Origin: Paucibacter sp. KCTC 42545
GTDB taxonomy: Bacteria > Pseudomonadota > Gammaproteobacteria > Burkholderiales > Burkholderiaceae_C
Reading direction: 5' to 3'
Assembly: GCF_001477625.1 (NCBI RefSeq)
Contig: NZ_CP013692.1
Coordinates: 1,178,001 to 1,242,000 of the forward strand
Length of the DNA stretch: 64,000 nt
This document shows, in pieces, positions 59,923 through 64,000 of the stretch (position 1 is its first letter; each line of letters starts with the position of its first letter). The position numbers were made by a program, and so were the translations under genes. Below the pieces are notes generated by a model. That model saw only the letters and a program-made list of their open reading frames with translations, was not told the origin of the DNA and searched no databases.

Positions 59923-60957
59923 ATGACGACTCAAAACTCTCAAGCCCGCACACCCGGTTCAATCAATAGTGTTTTGGCCAGCTTGGCGCTGGCGACGGCG
60001 CTTGGTTCCGCCCATGCGGCCGTCTTCAAAGACGCGCAACTGGAGGCCTTGCAAGACGCAGGCAAGTTCAGCGAACTGGAGCAACTGGCCCAGGCTCGCC
60101 TGAAGGTCAATGCCGCCGATGCCGAAGCCAGTGCGGCCTTGGCCCTGGCGCTGAGCTTCAGCGATGCCGGTGACGCCAAGAGGCTTGAGGCCGGCGCCAA
60201 GCAGGCCAAGCTGTGTGTGGACCAGCACCCGAATGTGGCGGTTTGCCATCTGGCGACGGCGCAGAACCTCGGCCTGCAGATGCTCAGCCTGGGCATGTTC
60301 AAGGCCATGCGCATGCTGGACAGCTTGAAGGCGGCCTGGATCCGCACGCTGGAGCTGGACCCGGGCAGCTTCACCGGCCGGGTGCAACTGGCCAAGCTCT
60401 ATCTGACCGTGCCCGGCATGATGGGCGGCAGCGTCAGCAAGGCCAAAGACTTGGAAGCCGCCGTGCGTACCAGCCAGCCCGAAACGGCGCGCCTGATCCG
60501 CGCTTTCATTGCCGGTGAGGCCAAGCAGTGGGGCGAGATGGAGCGGGAGTTGGCAGGGCTTAAGCCCGGCAAGGAGTCCGCCATGCAAGATGAGGTCCGC
60601 GAAGCCACGATGCAATTGGCGCTGACGTTTTTGAAAGATGGCAAAGATTTGGCCAAGGCTAAGAGCTTGTACGAGGGCCTGATTCGTGATCAGCCCAGCA
60701 AGGCCAGTGGCTATTACGGGCTGGCGCGTGTCCATGCCGCCCAAGGTCAAACCGAGGAGGCGATTCGCAGCCTGGAGCGCGCCAAGACGCTGAGCGGTGC
60801 CGAGGACTATCCCATAGACCACCGTCTGGGTGACGCCTATCTGGCCAAGGGTGACAAGGTGCAGGCCAAGGCGGCCTACGAGCGCTTCATCGCCAACAAG
60901 CGCGCGAACCCGGCCAATGTCGACGATGCCCGCAAGAGCCTGGCCAAGCTCGGCTAA
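59923..60957 (+). CDS. Exported tetratricopeptide-repeat protein
   Basis: A 344-residue protein starting at ATG 59923 with a signal peptide (SVLASLALATALGSAHA). The rest is helical TPR-type: FSELEQLAQARLKVNAADAEASAALALALSF, AAWIRTLELDPGSFTGRVQLAKLYL, AKSLYEGLIRDQPSKASGYYGLARVHAAQGQTEEAIRSLERAK and YPIDHRLGDAYLAKGDKVQAKAAYERFIANK. No enzymatic motif is present, so a periplasmic scaffold role is likely. It is followed 13 nt later by a small membrane protein gene with a strong ribosome site. Confidence 0.88.
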   Translation: MTTQNSQARTPGSINSVLASLALATALGSAHAAVFKDAQLEALQDAGKFSELEQLAQARLKVNAADAEASAALALALSFSDAGDAKRLEAGAKQAKLCVDQHPNVAVCHLATAQNLGLQMLSLGMFKAMRMLDSLKAAWIRTLELDPGSFTGRVQLAKLYLTVPGMMGGSVSKAKDLEAAVRTSQPETARLIRAFIAGEAKQWGEMERELAGLKPGKESAMQDEVREATMQLALTFLKDGKDLAKAKSLYEGLIRDQPSKASGYYGLARVHAAQGQTEEAIRSLERAKTLSGAEDYPIDHRLGDAYLAKGDKVQAKAAYERFIANKRANPANVDDARKSLAKLG

Positions 60958-60970
60958 AGGAGGAATGAAG

Positions 60971-61381
60971 ATGATCGACCAAGACCTTCCCGTTTGGCGC
61001 CTGAACCTGCTGCGCGCTTTCTACTTGCTGATCACCGTGGGGCTGGCGCTCAGCTGGGGACCGGTCATGCGGCAGTACAGCGAGCAATGGGCGCAGCGCA
61101 GTGGCGTGTTGGCGGCGATGTTGCTCGGCCTGGCCATGCTCTGTGTCTGGGGGCTGCGCTATCCGCTGCAGATGCTGCCGCTGCTGATCTATGAGCTGGT
61201 CTGGAAGGCGCTGTGGTTGCTGGTGATTGCCTACCCGCTGTGGCGGGGTGGGGCGATGACGCCGAATGTGCAAGAGACCGCTTTTGCCTGCTTGATGGGC
61301 ATAGTGCTGACGCCGTTGGTGCTGCCATGGCGCTATATCGCCCACCATTACTTCAGCAAGCCCGCGCAGCGTTGGCGTTAG
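60971..61381 (+). CDS. Small integral membrane protein, unknown function
   Basis: A 136-residue protein with four hydrophobic helices (LLRAFYLLITVGLALSWGPVM, GVLAAMLLGLAMLCVWGL, LLPLLIYELVWKALWLLVIAYPLW, ETAFACLMGIVLTPLVLPWRYI). ATG 60971 lies 8 nt after GGAGG; the ATG two codons earlier is too close to it. The LLIYELVWKALWLL stretch is characteristic of an uncharacterised proteobacterial family. It follows the TPR gene on the same strand, probably in one transcript. Confidence 0.8.
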   Translation: MIDQDLPVWRLNLLRAFYLLITVGLALSWGPVMRQYSEQWAQRSGVLAAMLLGLAMLCVWGLRYPLQMLPLLIYELVWKALWLLVIAYPLWRGGAMTPNVQETAFACLMGIVLTPLVLPWRYIAHHYFSKPAQRWR

Positions 61382-61480
61382 GTCGGGGCCTTCTTTGTTT
61401 TCTTGGCCAGGCTGTCCGTCGCCGCCTCCCTCACAGGCGCTGCACCAGCTCCCCGCCATTCACTCGAGTATTCTGCCGTG

Positions 61481-62575
61481 ATGCCATCCTCTACAAACGC
61501 TCCAATCAGTGTTCTGCCGCTGTCCTTCAATTGGCGAGCTCTGTTCGGTTGGCGCCGTGTGCGCACGGTCGCCACGATCTGTATCTTGCTGACTTTTCTG
61601 CTCAATCTCACGTACTCGAACTTCACGTTTCGCCTGCCCCTGCGGGTGTTTGTCACCGGCCTGGTGGTGCTCTTGGCCTTTGGCTTGTTCGAGCAATGGC
61701 CTCGTCGATTGCCCAAGTGGCTGGCGCGCTGGGCCTTGCAGGTGCTGGCTGTTGGCTTGGTGGTGCCGGTCTCGGTCTTTCTGTTTTACAAGCTGGGCAC
61801 GGCGGCGGGCGCCCCGGAATTTTGGGATGAACCGCAGCGCCTGATGGGCTTCATGACCATGACGTTTTCCGGCACGCTTTTGGCGCCCTGGGTGGCTTTG
61901 ACCGCGCTGCTGCGCCAGCGTGAGGCCAAGGTGGAAAAGCAGGCGATTGACTTCGATCTGGAGCGCAGCGAGCTGGCCCGTCAGGCGCTGGACGCCCGCA
62001 TGCGCCTGCTCACGGCTCAGGCACAGCCGCACTTTTTGTTCAACACCCTGGCCAATGTGCAGGCCCTGGTGGAGGCGGGTTCACCGCGCGCGCCGCAACT
62101 GCTGCAAAGCCTCACGGACTATTTGCGCGCCGCCGTGCCGCGCCTGGACGGCTCGGCCAACACGCTGGGTCAGGAACTGGAGCTGGTGCGGGCCTATCTG
62201 GAGCTGATGCAGATGCGCATGCCGGATCGCCTGGCCTTTGCGTTGCACATCGGCGCCGGCGTGCATCTGCTGCGCTGCCCGCCGATGAGCTTGCTGACCC
62301 TGGTGGAGAATGCCGTGCAGCACGGCATTGACCCGAGCGAAGAGGGCGGCCGTATCGATGTGTATGCGGAGCTGCTGGACGCTGGCCGTTGCCGCCTGCG
62401 CGTGGTGGACACCGGTGTGGGCCTGCAGGCCACCGGCGGCGGCCTAGGCACCGGCCTGGCGGCGCTGCGTGAACGCCTGCACTGGGCCTACGGGGGCACG
62501 GCCAGTTTGGAGCTGCGCGAGGTGGAACCGCATGGGGTGCAAGTGACGATTGAATTTAGTGAGCCCAAGCCATGA
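61481..62575 (+). CDS. LytS/AlgZ-type sensor histidine kinase
   Basis: Membrane histidine kinase of 364 residues. Four membrane helices lie at about 30-145 (TVATICILLTFLLNLTY, VFVTGLVVLLAFGLF, LQVLAVGLVVPVSVFLFY, FSGTLLAPWVALTAL), with no large periplasmic domain. The His_kinase domain carries the phospho-acceptor H184 in AQAQPHFLFNTLANVQALVE. The ATP-binding domain shows LVENAVQHGIDP (N box) and VVDTGVGL (G1). Its stop overlaps the next gene's start by 4 nt, making a cognate pair with the LytTR regulator. Confidence 0.93.
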   Translation: MPSSTNAPISVLPLSFNWRALFGWRRVRTVATICILLTFLLNLTYSNFTFRLPLRVFVTGLVVLLAFGLFEQWPRRLPKWLARWALQVLAVGLVVPVSVFLFYKLGTAAGAPEFWDEPQRLMGFMTMTFSGTLLAPWVALTALLRQREAKVEKQAIDFDLERSELARQALDARMRLLTAQAQPHFLFNTLANVQALVEAGSPRAPQLLQSLTDYLRAAVPRLDGSANTLGQELELVRAYLELMQMRMPDRLAFALHIGAGVHLLRCPPMSLLTLVENAVQHGIDPSEEGGRIDVYAELLDAGRCRLRVVDTGVGLQATGGGLGTGLAALRERLHWAYGGTASLELREVEPHGVQVTIEFSEPKP

Positions 62576-63351
62576 GCCTGACCGCCCCGACCGCACTGAT
62601 TGCCGATGATGAGCCGCTGTTGCGCGAGATCCTCGAGGCCCGCCTGGCCGCCACCTGGCCCGAGCTGCAAATCGTCGCGCAAGCCCGCAATGGCCGCCAG
62701 GCGATCGAGATGTTCGAGCAGCATCAACCGACGATCTGTTTTCTCGATGTGCATATGCCGGGCTTGAGCGGCGTGGAGGTGGCCCGCCATATCGGCAAAC
62801 GCGCGCACTTGGTCTTCGTCACCGCTTTTGACCAATATGCCTTGGAGGCTTTTGAGCATGGCGTGCTCGACTATCTGGTCAAGCCGGTCACCGCGGCGCG
62901 CTTGAGCGAAACGGTAGCGCGCCTGAAGGCTCGCTTGCAACAGGCCCAGCCCGCCGTGCATTCAGAAGCCTTGCTGACGCAATTGGCCGAGCGGCTCAAG
63001 CTCGACAAGCCCGAAACCCTGCGCTGGGTGCGCGCCAGCGTGGGCGCCTCGCTGCGCATGATTCCGGTCGATGACATCGATTACTTGAAGAGCGATAGCA
63101 AATACACCTTGGTCGCCTACCGCGACGAAGGCCAGGTGGCGGAAGCCCTGATCCGCATGCCGCTGAAGGATTTGCTGACCCAGCTTGACCCCCATCAGTT
63201 CGCCCAGGTGCACCGCTCGGTGGTGGTCAATCTGCGCGCGATACGCCGCGTCACCCGGGGCGAGAACGAGACCGCCGACATTGAGCTCAAAGGCCGCAGC
63301 GAGCGCCTGCCGGTGAGCCGCAGTTATTTGTCTCTGTTCAAAGAGATGTAG
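62572..63351 (+). CDS. LytTR-family response regulator
   Basis: Response regulator of 259 residues. The receiver domain (1-120) has acidic D12/D13 and phospho-acceptor D59 (TICFLDVHMPGLSGV), with K at LVKPVTAAR. The LytTR DNA-binding domain (about 155-255) shows VRASVGASLRMIPVDDIDYLKSDSKYTLVAYRDEGQV and FAQVHRSVVVNLRAIRRVTRG. It is the output partner of the overlapping LytS-type kinase. Target genes are not evident in the window. Confidence 0.95.
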   Translation: MSLTAPTALIADDEPLLREILEARLAATWPELQIVAQARNGRQAIEMFEQHQPTICFLDVHMPGLSGVEVARHIGKRAHLVFVTAFDQYALEAFEHGVLDYLVKPVTAARLSETVARLKARLQQAQPAVHSEALLTQLAERLKLDKPETLRWVRASVGASLRMIPVDDIDYLKSDSKYTLVAYRDEGQVAEALIRMPLKDLLTQLDPHQFAQVHRSVVVNLRAIRRVTRGENETADIELKGRSERLPVSRSYLSLFKEM

Positions 63352-63366
63352 GCGGCAGGAAGGCAG

Positions 63367-63396
63367 GCCTTGCCAGGAGAGCGGCAAAGCCTTGCC
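63367..63396. terminator. Weak hairpin between convergent genes
   Basis: Between the LytTR gene and the converging chemotaxis gene, GCCTTGCC and GGCAAAGC form an 8-nt imperfect stem (63367-63390). Alternatively GGCAA-AGCC-TTGCC (63383-63396) can pair. No T-run is seen. Confidence 0.3.
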
Positions 63397-63428
63397 GGTC
63401 ACCTGGGCGTATGGCGGAGCTGCCGGGT

Positions 63429-64000
63429 TCAGCTGATCTTGAAGCTGCTCACTACCTCGCTGAGGTGGGCGGCCTGATCCTTCAGGCTCTCGGCGGCAGC
63501 GGCGGACTGCTCGACCAGCGCGGCGTTCTGCTGCGTCATCTGGTCCAGCTGCGAGATGGCCAGATTGATCTCGTCGATGCCGCGGCTCTGCTCGGCCGCG
63601 GCGGCGCTGATGTCGGCAATGATGGTGGTGACACTGGCAACGCTGCCAACGATCTCGTCCATGGTGCTGCCCGCTTGCGCAACCTGTCGGGCGCCTTCCT
63701 CCACCCGGTCCACACTGGTGCCGATCAGGCCTTTGATTTCTTTGGCCGCTTCCGCGCTGCGCTGCGCGAGTGAGCGCACTTCGGACGCCACCACGGCAAA
63801 TCCACGCCCTTGCTCACCGGCACGGGCTGCTTCAACGGCGGCATTCAAGGCCAGGATATTGGTTTGGAAGGCAATGCCGTCGATGGTGCCGATGATGTCG
63901 GCAATGCGCTTAGAGCTATTGCTGATGTCGTTCATGGTGGTCACCACCCGTCCCACCGCGACGCCGCCACGATTGGCAATGTCTGCTGAGGTGCTGGCGT
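63429..64000 (-). CDS. Methyl-accepting chemotaxis protein, 5' end beyond window
   Basis: C-terminal part (about 190 residues) of a chemoreceptor signalling domain that reports to CheA/CheW. The hairpin-tip motif is [58 protein letters not shown], almost the family consensus. It is followed by the descending coiled coil ([36 protein letters not shown]) and ends VVSSFKIS. The minus frame runs open through position 64000, so the sensor domain and membrane segments lie outside the window. There is no C-terminal CheR pentapeptide. Confidence 0.95.
   Translation of the reverse strand, partial: ASTSADIANRGGVAVGRVVTTMNDISNSSKRIADIIGTIDGIAFQTNILALNAAVEAARAGEQGRGFAVVASEVRSLAQRSAEAAKEIKGLIGTSVDRVEEGARQVAQAGSTMDEIVGSVASVTTIIADISAAAAEQSRGIDEINLAISQLDQMTQQNAALVEQSAAAAESLKDQAAHLSEVVSSFKIS

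Noticed and set aside
1..64000. CRISPR arrays, tRNA/rRNA genes, prophage or insertion sequences
   Set aside because: No regularly spaced direct repeats, no cloverleaf or rRNA-like stretches, and no transposase, integrase or phage structural proteins were recognised by reading both strands.

Overview
The window is high-GC, gene-dense chromosomal DNA of a betaproteobacterium, most likely order Burkholderiales in the Roseateles/Mitsuaria/Pelomonas/Leptothrix neighbourhood. The basis is gene content and protein flavour: gmk-rpoZ-spoT order, a UbiM-type ubiquinone hydroxylase, four PEP-CTERM proteins, a DUF6502/DUF5666 pair, a TgpA-DUF58-MoxR block and a LytS/LytTR pair. No phage, insertion sequence, tRNA, rRNA or CRISPR array was recognised. 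Both ends cut genes: spoT lacks its 3' end on the left and a methyl-accepting chemotaxis protein lacks its 5' end on the right.

Layout. 0-3 kb, minus strand: gmk, rpoZ and spoT, with a strong intrinsic terminator between rpoZ and spoT. 3.2-6 kb: a NikR nickel regulator with a His-rich tail, then a TonB-dependent receptor (probable nickel or metal-chelate uptake). 6.2-12.7 kb: an SDR reductase, a Sel1-SLT lytic transglycosylase, an unknown protein, 3-oxoacid CoA-transferase (scoAB) and a lipoprotein gamma-glutamyltransferase. 12.7-25.4 kb: ubiM, dsbB and ridA; comEC; mltB; the TgpA/DUF58/MoxR operon; a histone-deacetylase-like amidohydrolase; an MscS channel.

25.5-30.3 kb: a Tat-exported two-subunit molybdenum hydroxylase (IorAB type) diverges from a DUF6502-DUF5666 pair, with a near-perfect 21-bp palindrome in the divergent promoter region. 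A perfect 38-bp palindrome follows at 30.3 kb. 30.4-34.8 kb: a tightly overlapping five-gene operon of DUF302 protein, AI-2E permease, membrane-anchored NAD(P)H-FAD-[2Fe-2S] reductase, probable di-haem cytochrome b and decahaem cytochrome c. It reads as a complete inner-membrane electron conduit from cytosolic NAD(P)H to a periplasmic multihaem wire, and is the most interesting system here. 35-38.9 kb: a second operon of a CHASE2 sensor without an output domain, a cysteine-containing exported protein and an M48 metalloprotease.

38.9-57 kb is an accessory, secretion-rich region: four PEP-CTERM proteins (one a 932-residue beta-helical repeat protein), a LuxR-type regulator divergent from an exported-protein/metzincin pair, a phytase with its TonB receptor, a degenerate GGDEF protein overlapping an AraC regulator. 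57-64 kb: a glutathione transferase, a DUF2306-like membrane protein, an exported esterase, a TPR protein, a small membrane protein, a LytS/LytTR two-component system and the truncated chemotaxis receptor.
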